Part shown: one piece after another, positions 6,730 through 13,210 of the stretch | Numbering within the stretch: the stretch's first letter is position 1 | Layout: every line of letters begins with the position of its first letter | DNA from: Nitrospira sp. ST-bin4 | Lineage (GTDB): Bacteria > Nitrospirota > Nitrospiria > Nitrospirales > Nitrospiraceae | Direction: 5' to 3' | DNA: 13,210 bases | NCBI GenBank assembly: GCA_002083565.1 | Contig: MSXM01000019.1 | Location: forward strand, 1 to 13,210 | The notes under the pieces: generated by a model | Seen by the model: the letters and a program-made list of their open reading frames with translations, nothing else | Told to the model about the DNA's origin: nothing | Databases searched by the model: none | Position numbers and translations under genes: made by a program

Positions 6730-6758
6730 AGGCTACTTTTCCTGTGGACGTATGTCAA
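6730..6758 (-). promoter_or_regulatory. Candidate promoter of the three-gene cassette
   Basis: On the minus strand there is a perfect TTGACA (6753-6758), a 17-base spacer and TAGCCT (6730-6735). The -35 is ideal and the -10 only partial. It faces the lipoprotein gene. Confidence 0.5.
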
Positions 6759-7091
6759 TGCGACTCTGCAAGCTCTTATCTTGGCTAAGCGGGGAGGCAG
6801 CACAAAGATTTTGTTCCGTGCCAGGGTCAAGGAGAAGTGAAAGTATATCGTTTATGTCGAAGGCTTCAGCCAGGTAAATAATGACGTTCCTTCGCGCTGT
6901 GTGCGCTGAGGCGATAGTGCATGTGAGCGTCGTGGCCCATACTCAGCAGCTGGGCGATCCCGGGGTGTTTTTAGAATTTATAGTGATTTCGGCATGGTAG
7001 GTTTTCGGTTTGTGCAGATCAGCCCATAGCACGTAGTAGGCTTGGCATCCGGGTCGTCGCCAAGAAATTCTAGCCAATGACTGCGTGGATC
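6759..7091. other. Intergenic region, no gene seen
   Basis: This lies between the radical SAM gene and the cassette. I see no gene, tRNA or convincing terminator. A 39-codon plus-strand frame starting at ATG 6882 has no ribosome binding site and is not called. Confidence 0.5.
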
Positions 7092-8726
7092 CTACCTGGG
7101 CTGAACCATCGGGAGTTCGCGTGACCCTTCCGCGATTTGCTGAATCTGCAAGCGTTCGAGACGCGAGGCTTCAAACACATCGTGAAGCATGTCGTCCGCC
7201 ACCTGGGTCAGCTGCGCTGCTGCATCCTTCATGTCCGCGTGTTCGACCGCACGCGAGAGCACTTCGGCTTTGGTCGCGCCTTTCTGCTGGCCCATGAACG
7301 GTTTGAGGAGGAGATACGCGACATCTCGCAGCGGCATATGCCGCAAGAAACGGCGGAGGAGCTGAAAGGTCTGGCGGGGGTAATGGAGGAGCTTGTAGAG
7401 AAAGAGCTTCTTAATCCCTGCCTGTCGCACGCGGTTGATCGTTTCGCCTGAGAGACAGGTCGGATCGACCTCCGAACATTTGAAATACTTGTACCAATCC
7501 GTGGATTCGTTGACCAGCCCGCGTTTCACATATTCCTGCCACAAGGGTGTGCCCCGATAGACACAGAGCCGGTTGAACCCGAAGGTGTCGAGCGGGAGCG
7601 CCGACGCGAAGTCGAAGGTCGCCTCCATATCCTCAATCGTTTCGTCGGGATTTCCCACCGTAAAGAATCCGTGGACGATCTCAATGCCGGCCTTTTTCGC
7701 GTTCTTGACGGCGGTGGTGACCTGGTCCAGCGTCTGTTCCTTCTTCAATCGATCAAGAATCTTCTGGCTGCCGCTCTCGATGCCGAACATCATGGCGCGG
7801 CAGTTGGCCTTCGCCATGGCGGGGAAGAGATGCTGGGCGACCGAATCGACGCGCCCCTCGATGCCCCATCGGATCGTGAGCTTTTCCTCCATGATGCCGT
7901 TGCAAATCGCCTCGATCCGCTTGGGCTGCAGCAGGAAATGATCGTCGACGAATCCGACGGATTTATAGCCAAGCTCTTCGAGATGCTTCATCTCCGCGAC
8001 CACATGCTGAGGGCTCCTGGCTCGCCACTTCCCTTCGTTGAAGATCGGGATGTCACAGAAGATGCAGGGCCAGGGACAGCCCCGGGAGGTCTGCATCGTT
8101 GTGAACCGGTCCATTGAGAGCACCACCGGCACGTCCAGGGGCATGGACTCGACATAGTCGAGTTTGAGGCTCTCGCGATCCGGGAAGGGCCACTGATCCA
8201 GTTGCCGCTCCATTGCGCGGTTGGGATTTTGGATGACCTGCCCGTTCTTCATCCACGTCAGACTTGCGACTGCTTGCGGGTCCTCAAAATTCGCAAGGAG
8301 ATCGAGCAATAACTGTTCCCCGTCGCCGCGACACACAAAATCGACTTCGGGACACTGCAATTTCACTAAGGAGGCATTCAGGCTGGCGAATACACCGCCG
8401 AATGCGAGCTTCACGTTCTGATTGGTCGCACGGATCTCCCGCGCCAGTATTTTGGCGTAGGGATAGCTGGTGGTACTCAGAAAACTGAGGCCGACGAGGT
8501 CCGGTTGTTCCCGGTTGATCCGGTCAATGATGACCTGGTTCGGGGTGTCGGGATTGGCCTGATCGAACAGCACGCATTCGTGCCCCGCCTGCTTGATGAC
8601 GGACGACAGCGACATGATGCCGATGGGGGGGAATCCCATGACGCGAATATTGCCGTTGGTGGCGCGTGTCTTCGCTGGAAGCGCGTAGAACTGTGGATCG
8701 CGAACGTGGATGAGATAGACGAGCAT
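7092..8726 (-). CDS. B12-binding-domain radical SAM protein
   Basis: This encodes 544 residues. Residues 1-150 look like the Rossmann-type cobalamin-binding domain that precedes many radical SAM enzymes: MGFPPIGIMSLSSVIKQAGH, then VGLSFLSTTSYPYAK and KLAFGGVFAS, then the family-typical VDFVCRGDGEQLLLDLL. The radical SAM core follows, with the [4Fe-4S] motif C217-x3-C221-x2-C224 (SRGCPWPCIFCDI). GFVDDHFLL, the GIEGRVD strand, MMFGIESGSQKILDRLKK and HGFFTVGNPDETIEDM are standard core elements. The last 130 residues are helical and not recognised. The substrate is unknown: members of this group methylate or rearrange unactivated carbons in lipids, cofactors or antibiotics. The strict DxHxxG cobalamin motif is not evident, so B12 may be held without a lower histidine ligand or the domain may be structural. 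TGAGG lies 5 bases before ATG. It appears to be transcribed alone. Confidence 0.93.
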   Translation of the reverse strand: MLVYLIHVRDPQFYALPAKTRATNGNIRVMGFPPIGIMSLSSVIKQAGHECVLFDQANPDTPNQVIIDRINREQPDLVGLSFLSTTSYPYAKILAREIRATNQNVKLAFGGVFASLNASLVKLQCPEVDFVCRGDGEQLLLDLLANFEDPQAVASLTWMKNGQVIQNPNRAMERQLDQWPFPDRESLKLDYVESMPLDVPVVLSMDRFTTMQTSRGCPWPCIFCDIPIFNEGKWRARSPQHVVAEMKHLEELGYKSVGFVDDHFLLQPKRIEAICNGIMEEKLTIRWGIEGRVDSVAQHLFPAMAKANCRAMMFGIESGSQKILDRLKKEQTLDQVTTAVKNAKKAGIEIVHGFFTVGNPDETIEDMEATFDFASALPLDTFGFNRLCVYRGTPLWQEYVKRGLVNESTDWYKYFKCSEVDPTCLSGETINRVRQAGIKKLFLYKLLHYPRQTFQLLRRFLRHMPLRDVAYLLLKPFMGQQKGATKAEVLSRAVEHADMKDAAAQLTQVADDMLHDVFEASRLERLQIQQIAEGSRELPMVQPR

Positions 8727-9116
8727 GTCGGCCTCACAATGTGTGATGTGTCATACGCTGTCCGTGGCGAACCGTGACTGTACAGATGTGACAGCGTCGG
8801 ATTACGCCGGGTGTGTCCCGGTTCAGAACTCTTTCAGGGAAAACGGATACAATTTGAGCGAAACTATGCCAGGGCCGGATTTGTCAGTCTGATCAATATT
8901 GCTCACTTGAAGAGAAACCATGTGACAGGCACGCAACAGTGCCTCAGGGGTTCAGGTCGCAAGCTGTCAAGTTGAGTTTGTCGAGCAGGAGGATGGTGGT
9001 GAGGAGGGAACTGCCGTTACAGCCGGCGGTTGTTGGGCGTGATAACGCGTTGTTATCCTGTACGTCAGACAGATTTTGACGGCGTTTCGGATCTCGCCAT
9101 TCGACGGACCGGGTGG
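8727..9116. other. Intergenic region with two hairpins, no gene seen
   Basis: This is the region between the haem-protein gene and the radical SAM gene. It holds two small inverted repeats: CCGGG-TGTGT-CCCGG (8807-8821) in the radical SAM leader, and GATAAC-GCGTT-GTTATC (9041-9057), which could help end the upstream operon but lacks a T-run. On the minus strand a perfect TTGACA lies near 8970, but no good -10 is correctly spaced from it. I see no coding region. Confidence 0.5.
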
Positions 9117-9863
9117 CTACGGGTTGTTCAGCGGAATCTGAATGCTGATCGCACCGGCAAGATCGCCATCCCGGGCGCCTTCCCGAAGATAGCCGGAGAT
9201 ATCCAACATTCCTTTGGGGTCGCCGTGACAGACCAGGCAATCCTGCGAGTAATAGATCGGGGTCAAGGTTCTCAAGAGCTTTCCGTCGTCGATCCACTCG
9301 GTGACGGGAGCGTGCGAGACCGGTTGCGTGGCAAGCCGTTTCAGTATCTGTTCTTCGTAGGCATCCGGCGTGTTCTTCAAGTTTCTTGGATTGAGCGCGG
9401 TTTGCTTGATCTTGACGTGAGAACGGTTGGAGAACTTTCGCGCGGCCTGGCTGCCGAATGTGGCCGGGATAAAGTTCTTATATCCAATGCCGCGTTGATT
9501 GATCACGAATTGCGCCTCGGCGACGACTTCCTTGCTCGATTGGAGCAAAAGCGGCAATTGTGTTTTTGCCAGAGAGGGAAGATCAGAGGGGAGGTGGTTC
9601 AGATGGATCGTCGTTTGGCGGAGAAACTCCTCGACAACCTGGTGCTCAAAGGCCTCCGGCGTAAACCCCTTGTCGCCCTTCTGGGGATCATTGATCAGTG
9701 GTTGATTGCGCTCGACGACGAGGCGACCCACATTGAGAAGGGTGGCCAGACTCTGAGCGGTGTGCTCCCGTTCCGCGCGGGGCGTTTGTGCCCAGCTGAG
9801 ATTCCACCACAGAAGCATGGACGCCAGGATAAGGACGATGCGCAGGCAGGTGTGAGGTTTCAT
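9117..9863 (-). CDS. Periplasmic c-type haem protein, DUF3365/Tll0287-like
   Basis: This encodes 248 residues with a signal peptide (residues 1-25, ending NLSWAQ). The rest matches the DUF3365/Tll0287-like pattern: a helical N-terminal part, GFTPEAFEHQV and GYKNFIPATFGSQAARKFSNRS, followed by NPRNLKNTPDAYEEQILKRL. One c-type haem motif, C209-L-V-C212-H213 (SQDCLVCHGDPKG), then GYLREGARDGDLAGAISIQIPL closes the domain. The domain is found as free periplasmic haem proteins and as the sensor part of histidine kinases and chemoreceptors. This one ends right after the domain and has no membrane or kinase part. A redox, gas or small-ligand sensing or electron-transfer role is inferred. ATG 9863 has GGAG 5 bases upstream and lies 16 bases after the solute-binding gene. 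The frame continues upstream to 10088, but that part is not protein-like. Confidence 0.92.
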   Translation of the reverse strand: MKPHTCLRIVLILASMLLWWNLSWAQTPRAEREHTAQSLATLLNVGRLVVERNQPLINDPQKGDKGFTPEAFEHQVVEEFLRQTTIHLNHLPSDLPSLAKTQLPLLLQSSKEVVAEAQFVINQRGIGYKNFIPATFGSQAARKFSNRSHVKIKQTALNPRNLKNTPDAYEEQILKRLATQPVSHAPVTEWIDDGKLLRTLTPIYYSQDCLVCHGDPKGMLDISGYLREGARDGDLAGAISIQIPLNNP

Positions 9864-9879
9864 GGGCGCTCCATTGCGA

Positions 9880-10965
9880 TTACTTTCCGCCTGCCATCCG
9901 GCACTGGCCCTGGTCATAATGTTCCGGCACTTTCGAAATCTCAAACGGCAGACCTTCTGCCCCTGCCCGCCGAGTCGGTGCATAGTCCTCTTCGAACCAG
10001 CGCTTTCGCATCTGTGCCAGCCGTCCTGATTCTTCCAACCGGTACAGCAAGTTGTTGAGGAACCACTGCAGGCGCCTTTTCTCTTCACCGGTGACGATGG
10101 AAAAAGATTCTCGGGAGAGCATCAAGGGTGATCCGTCCGGCCGTTCAAGAAGCTGCCAGTCAGGCCAGACGCGCTTGGTTACATATTGGAGGATAGGGTA
10201 TTGGGTCAAAATGACGTCGATATGCGGATCCTTCGTTTCCACTGCGGCGGGGAGCGAATCACATACCAACAACCGGATATTCCGAAGATTGGCCACTGCG
10301 TAAAGATGAGGAGTTCTTCGATTTTGCACGGCGACCGTCAAGCCGGATAGGCTTTCCTGAATTGCCGCCAACGTATCGGCCTCCTTGCCCTGCTTGCGAA
10401 GCTGTGATCGGACATTCTCGGCTATTTTCGGGTCGTGAGTCATGGCGCCAACCCCGCTGCTATGAAAATACGGAATGGATGACCACAGGCCTGAGGGGGT
10501 TCCACCGGGAACGTTCCCGCTGAACGATGAGACAAACAGATCGAAATGCCCTTCATTCAGTTCGATGAAGAGATCACGGAATCTGGTCACATGCAACGTG
10601 GGTACGATGGGTTGCTGCCCGCCGCAATGGACGGTCAGCGCGTCGGCCACTTCGCGAATCAGCTCGACATCGAGGCCGGTCACCCGAACGCCTTCGTCGG
10701 TAAAGACGGCTGGAAACACAAAGGGACGGAACGGTTCGACGGAAATGCCGACACGAATCTGCCTGTGGGCGCAAATGGTCGATAGTTCATCACGGGTCAA
10801 GGGGTGAATCAATTCGACTGCGTCGAAGATCAGCCCGCATCCCGGCAGCAGCATGCCAAGTATCAGGAGCAATAGAACCGCGGCGTCAGCGCCCGATTGC
10901 CCTCGGTCGCGTGTGGCGTTCCCATGGCTGCTTTCCGTACCGCTGGAGGCTTTCTTGATAGTCAT
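9880..10965 (-). CDS. Solute-binding lipoprotein, SBP_bac_3 family
   Basis: This encodes 361 residues. Long polar N-terminus (about 28 residues), then hydrophobic AAVLLLLILGMLLPGC with lipobox L-P-G-C at Cys43, so it is probably membrane-anchored. Residues of about 70-335 follow the type 3 periplasmic binding protein plan: IRVGISVEPFRPFVF, VTGLDVELIREVADAL and the region NEGHFDLFVSSFS with the following PYFHSSG. A second-lobe DVILTQYPILQYV leads to the typical end, LNNLLYRLEESGRLAQMRKRWF. Such proteins bind amino acids or similar small molecules for ABC importers, but no ABC permease or ATPase is nearby. Here it sits between a barrel gene and a haem-protein gene, so a sensing or scavenging role is possible. 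The start at 10965 lies 5 bases after the upstream stop, with a weak TGAG site. A second frame start at 11001 would overlap the barrel gene. Confidence 0.9.
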   Translation of the reverse strand: MTIKKASSGTESSHGNATRDRGQSGADAAVLLLLILGMLLPGCGLIFDAVELIHPLTRDELSTICAHRQIRVGISVEPFRPFVFPAVFTDEGVRVTGLDVELIREVADALTVHCGGQQPIVPTLHVTRFRDLFIELNEGHFDLFVSSFSGNVPGGTPSGLWSSIPYFHSSGVGAMTHDPKIAENVRSQLRKQGKEADTLAAIQESLSGLTVAVQNRRTPHLYAVANLRNIRLLVCDSLPAAVETKDPHIDVILTQYPILQYVTKRVWPDWQLLERPDGSPLMLSRESFSIVTGEEKRRLQWFLNNLLYRLEESGRLAQMRKRWFEEDYAPTRRAGAEGLPFEISKVPEHYDQGQCRMAGGK

Positions 10966-10970
10966 CTTGC

Positions 10971-11612
10971 TCAGAGTCGAATGCCAATGGTAAAGAGCCA
11001 TTGGTCCGTTAAATCGGACTTGTGTCTGAAGTCAATTTCATACCGCGAATACTGGAATCCCATATCCACTGACACTCCCTGCGCAACGGGGAACCGGACC
11101 CCGACCTGGCCTCCATACAGATATCCCGGAGAAAAGGCATCCCGGCCAGGTAGCGTTCCCCCAATCAACGCGCCCACATACGGAACCGCCCTGTCTTCCA
11201 GCGGTCCAAAAAGGACATGCCGGATAATCCGATTGATTGGCTTGTTTTGGGGGAAATCTAACAAGTCAATGAAATTATTCCAACGGGGGTTCAGGTACAG
11301 CGAATTCTGGTCGGTCTTGGAGATCGGAGTGTGGTTGCTATAGTATTGGTAGACAGTTCTCACCTCAAGAGGTCCGTAGCGAAGGGCGGTGAAGCCGGCT
11401 TGGATGGCGATTGTCCTCAACTGCGGGCCAAATGAGCGCTGATTGAACGACACGTCGAAACTAAACGGACGAAGAGGGAAAAAAACTGGAACCGCCTCGA
11501 TGGCCGATGCGCCAGGAGGAGACACCATTGCCGACAAGGCAATGACGAAGAAGAAAGCGGCGGGTGTAGGGAGTTTCCGGATAGGTAACCAACCTCCTGC
11601 CGGTCGGACCAA
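10971..11612 (-). CDS. Small outer-membrane beta-barrel protein
   Basis: This encodes about 213 residues. A signal peptide (hydrophobic FFFVIALSAMVS, cleavage near GASA/IEAVP) is followed by alternating strands rich in aromatics and glycines. Examples are RPFSFDVSFNQ, LEVRTVYQYYSNHTP, VPYVGALIGGTLPG, GYLYGGQVGVRFPV, VSVDMGFQYSRYEIDF and a final LFTIGIRL. Strand number suggests an 8- to 10-stranded barrel or a porin-like OMP. I do not recognise a named family; lipid A deacylase-like and OmpW-like barrels have similar looks. The start is uncertain: TTG 11612 has AGGAGA only 1-2 bases away, and no in-frame ATG or GTG lies between it and the signal core. It is first in an operon with the solute-binding and haem-protein genes, and the promoter at 11638-11666 fits this start region. 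Confidence 0.8.
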   Translation of the reverse strand: MVRPAGGWLPIRKLPTPAAFFFVIALSAMVSPPGASAIEAVPVFFPLRPFSFDVSFNQRSFGPQLRTIAIQAGFTALRYGPLEVRTVYQYYSNHTPISKTDQNSLYLNPRWNNFIDLLDFPQNKPINRIIRHVLFGPLEDRAVPYVGALIGGTLPGRDAFSPGYLYGGQVGVRFPVAQGVSVDMGFQYSRYEIDFRHKSDLTDQWLFTIGIRL

Positions 11613-11637
11613 CTCTCCTGATAACGACGTTGCAGAT

Positions 11638-11666
11638 CATATAGCACTTGCATCTTTCAACAGCAA
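11638..11666 (-). promoter_or_regulatory. Promoter of the barrel/binding-protein/haem operon
   Basis: On the minus strand, TTGCTG (11661-11666), a 17-base spacer and TATATG (11638-11643). The implied start near 11631 is about 19 bases before the TTG start of the barrel gene. The -35 region lies in the last codons of the decayed tadA frame. Confidence 0.6.
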
Positions 11667-12055
11667 GGCCGCCTTCCTGAGCGCTGGACAAGCCATGAGC
11701 GATGGTCGTGCTTCGACGCCGGCCCCTGCCGTTTCGGCCGGAAGAAATTCTGCAACAGCGCCTGGCTTTCTCTTTCCAACACACCGGCCGTTACCTCCAC
11801 ATGGTGGTTCAGCCGGCGCTCGGCGGGAATGTCGAAGATTGATCCGCAGGCGCCGGCCTTCGGATCCCAGGCGCCGAAGACGAGCTGCGCGACGCGGGAT
11901 TGTACGATGGCGCCGGCACACATGGCACAGGGCTCCAAGGTCACGTAGGGTGTGGTGACTGTGAGCCGCCGGATTCGTAACCGCTCCGCTGCTTCAAGGC
12001 AGTAGGCTCTTCCCTTGTGATGGAATGAAGGAAATGCGAGCAACGCTCCGATGAG
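11657..12055 (-). pseudogene. tadA: Decayed tRNA adenosine deaminase copy (tadA), HAE motif lost
   Basis: The C-terminal half is a clear TadA-type deaminase: LEAAERL...TPYVTLEPCAMCAGAIVQ, VFGAWDPKAGACGSIFDIP, NHHVEVTAGVLERESQALL and FFRPKR. This includes the zinc-binding PCxxC pair. The essential upstream HAE motif, with a zinc ligand and the catalytic glutamate, is absent. In the main frame FLIGALLAF (the usual VPIGALLV strand, up to about 12061) is followed by unrelated residues. In another frame, HSITREEPTA (12027-11998) matches the usual HNxREx-DPTA that precedes HAE. Codons for HAE and about five more residues are then missing, and homology resumes in the first frame at LEAAERL. Two frame changes with losses of roughly 20 bases each are the simplest reading, so this copy is probably non-functional. 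A working tadA must be elsewhere unless the assembly is wrong. The ORF start TTG 12043 is not believable. Confidence 0.75.
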
Positions 12056-12175
12056 GAAACGTAGCGAAGCAGAAATGATCTTCTCCGGCTGAAGTTGTGA
12101 TTGGCCCTGTTGGGAAGTCCATGTATCCGTCCGGGCCGTGGCATGCAGAGTTTCCGTGTGCTGCAGGGCACGTTG

Positions 12176-13210
12176 TTAATGCTCTGCATTGACCGAGAGA
12201 AAGATGGTGGCATTGCCGCGGCTGAGTAAGAGCAGAACCGGAGAATGTGGACTCAGCTGGTTCGTGATTCGCTCAAAATCACGGACATCTTTCACCGGCT
12301 TGCGGTTGATTTCGCGAATGACGTCGCCTGCTCGTAATCCCGCCCGCTCTGCGTGACTGTCCGCTTCAATCTCTGTGACGACCACGCCTGATCGTACGTT
12401 CGACCGTCCAAATCGTTGCGATTGATCGGTCACATTCTCGACCGTGATCCCCGTGAGGACATGCTCGCCTTTGCCTCGCCCATCGTCCCGTCGACTGATT
12501 TTCGTGCGCTCAATGGGCAGCTCGCCGATGGTTATGGTGACGTCATGGGGCTTCTTGTCTCGGAGAAGCGATAACGTCACCGTCGTGCCGGGCGCAGTCT
12601 CGGCCACCAACGCCCGCAACTGACCGGGATCGCGGATGGTCGTCCCGTGATAGTTCGTAATAATGTCTCCGCGCTCGAGGTTGGCGTTGGCGGCCGGGCT
12701 GTTCTCCGTCACGTCGGCGATCAACGCGCCTTTGGTATCTGTGACTCCGAACTCTTTGGCGAGATCTTGGGTGATCTCTTGGATAGAGACTCCGATCCAT
12801 CCCCTCACGACCTTACCGTGCTTGATCAAGCTCTCCATGACGCTCTTAGCCATGTTGCTCGGAATGGCGAATCCGATGCCCATGTAGCCGCCGCTTTGCG
12901 TAAAAATTGCCGTATTGATGCCGATCAGCTCACCTCTGAGATTGACGAGCGCGCCGCCGGAGTTGCCCGGGTTGATGGCCGCATCAGTCTGGATAAAGTC
13001 TTCGTAATCCACGATCCCCATATTCGCCCGGCCGACCGCGCTGATGATGCCCATTGTCACTGTCTGGCTCAGCCCGAACGGGTTGCCTATAGCGAGGACC
13101 ATTTCTCCGACCTCTAATCGTCTCGCATCTCCCCAGGGCAGTACGGAGAGGTTCGACGCGTCGATCTTGATCACGGCCACATCGGTCTTGGGATCTGTGC
13201 CGATAACCTT
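12176..13210 (-). CDS. htrA: HtrA/DegP-type periplasmic serine protease, 5' end outside window
   Basis: The frame is open to the right edge and gives the last 344 residues of a Do-family protease-chaperone. Visible are the catalytic Asp in VIGTDPKTDVAVIKI (residue 10 of the fragment) and the catalytic Ser in INPGNSGGAL (residue 84). The QTDAAINPGNSGG and GIGFAIPSNMAK blocks and two PDZ domains follow. PDZ1 is at about 135-225 (GWIGVSIQEITQDLAKEFG...GDIITNYHGTTI) and PDZ2 at about 255-340 (GVVVTEIEADSHAERAGLRAGDVIREIN). The catalytic His and the signal peptide lie beyond base 13210. The GTG at 13180 is an internal Val codon, not the start. The enzyme degrades or refolds misfolded envelope proteins as an oligomer in the periplasm. 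It ends upstream of, and on the same strand as, the tadA remnant. Confidence 0.96.
   Translation of the reverse strand, partial: KVIGTDPKTDVAVIKIDASNLSVLPWGDARRLEVGEMVLAIGNPFGLSQTVTMGIISAVGRANMGIVDYEDFIQTDAAINPGNSGGALVNLRGELIGINTAIFTQSGGYMGIGFAIPSNMAKSVMESLIKHGKVVRGWIGVSIQEITQDLAKEFGVTDTKGALIADVTENSPAANANLERGDIITNYHGTTIRDPGQLRALVAETAPGTTVTLSLLRDKKPHDVTITIGELPIERTKISRRDDGRGKGEHVLTGITVENVTDQSQRFGRSNVRSGVVVTEIEADSHAERAGLRAGDVIREINRKPVKDVRDFERITNQLSPHSPVLLLLSRGNATIFLSVNAEH

Noticed and set aside
8863..8880. Sigma54-like TGGCATAGTTTCGC upstream of the radical SAM gene (minus strand)
   Set aside because: GG and GC are separated by nine bases, not the required ten, so the -24/-12 spacing is wrong.
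9041..9057. GATAAC-GCGTT-GTTATC hairpin as a terminator
   Set aside because: The stem is AT-rich, six base pairs, and no T-run follows.
9030..10058. Long plus-strand open frame (342 codons) opposite the haem-protein and binding-protein genes
   Set aside because: It is antisense to two genes with clear families and lacks recognisable domains; GC-rich codon use on the other strand explains its openness.
11443..11958. Plus-strand 171-codon frame over the barrel and tadA region
   Set aside because: It is antisense to recognisable deaminase and barrel sequence and is Arg/Pro-rich in a way typical of shadow frames.
1..13210. CRISPR arrays, insertion sequences, tRNA or rRNA genes
   Set aside because: I looked for regular direct repeats, transposase motifs, terminal inverted repeats and cloverleaf signatures and saw none; the transfer signal for the cassette rests on base composition only.

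Overview
The window looks like chromosomal DNA of a Gram-negative bacterium, most likely a Nitrospira-type member of the Nitrospirota. This is inferred from gene content (signal peptides, lipoproteins, an outer-membrane barrel, periplasmic c-type haem protein, SUI1-type factor) and a GC-rich background; no 16S or other marker is present. Almost every gene is on the minus strand, so the window is best read from right to left. Only two small secreted proteins are on the plus strand.

Left end (1-1030). A minus-strand APC-family amino-acid/polyamine/guanidine-type permease, cut by the window edge, is preceded by a long leader. The leader holds a sigma70-like promoter, a very well conserved guanidine-I (ykkC-yxkD class) riboswitch, a candidate expression platform with a strong Shine-Dalgarno, and a 30-codon leader ORF whose stop overlaps one of the permease starts (ATGA). 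This is the most informative regulatory element in the window and suggests that the permease handles guanidine. Upstream lies a SUI1/YciH factor.

Positions 1242-2349 hold two small exported proteins on the plus strand: a 117-residue Ig-like protein resembling DUF4399, and an 85-residue cysteine- and aromatic-rich peptide with an excellent promoter. They are separated by about 430 bases in which I see no gene.

Positions 2350-6669 hold a three-gene minus-strand cassette: an all-helical lipoprotein, a small helical protein with one hydrophobic segment, and a 993-residue single-pass envelope protein with two IPT/Ig-like repeats. I recognise none of the three as a named family. The large gene has clearly lower G+C than its surroundings, so the cassette may have been acquired. 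It is the best candidate here for an undescribed system.

Positions 7092-8726 encode a B12-binding-type radical SAM protein. Positions 9117-11612 are a tight operon of an outer-membrane barrel, a solute-binding (SBP_bac_3) lipoprotein without an ABC permease, and a DUF3365/Tll0287-type haem protein with one CxxCH. Its promoter lies inside the tail of a decayed tadA copy (11657-12055) that has lost the HAE motif and is frameshifted. The right edge is the C-terminal three quarters of an HtrA/DegP-type periplasmic protease.
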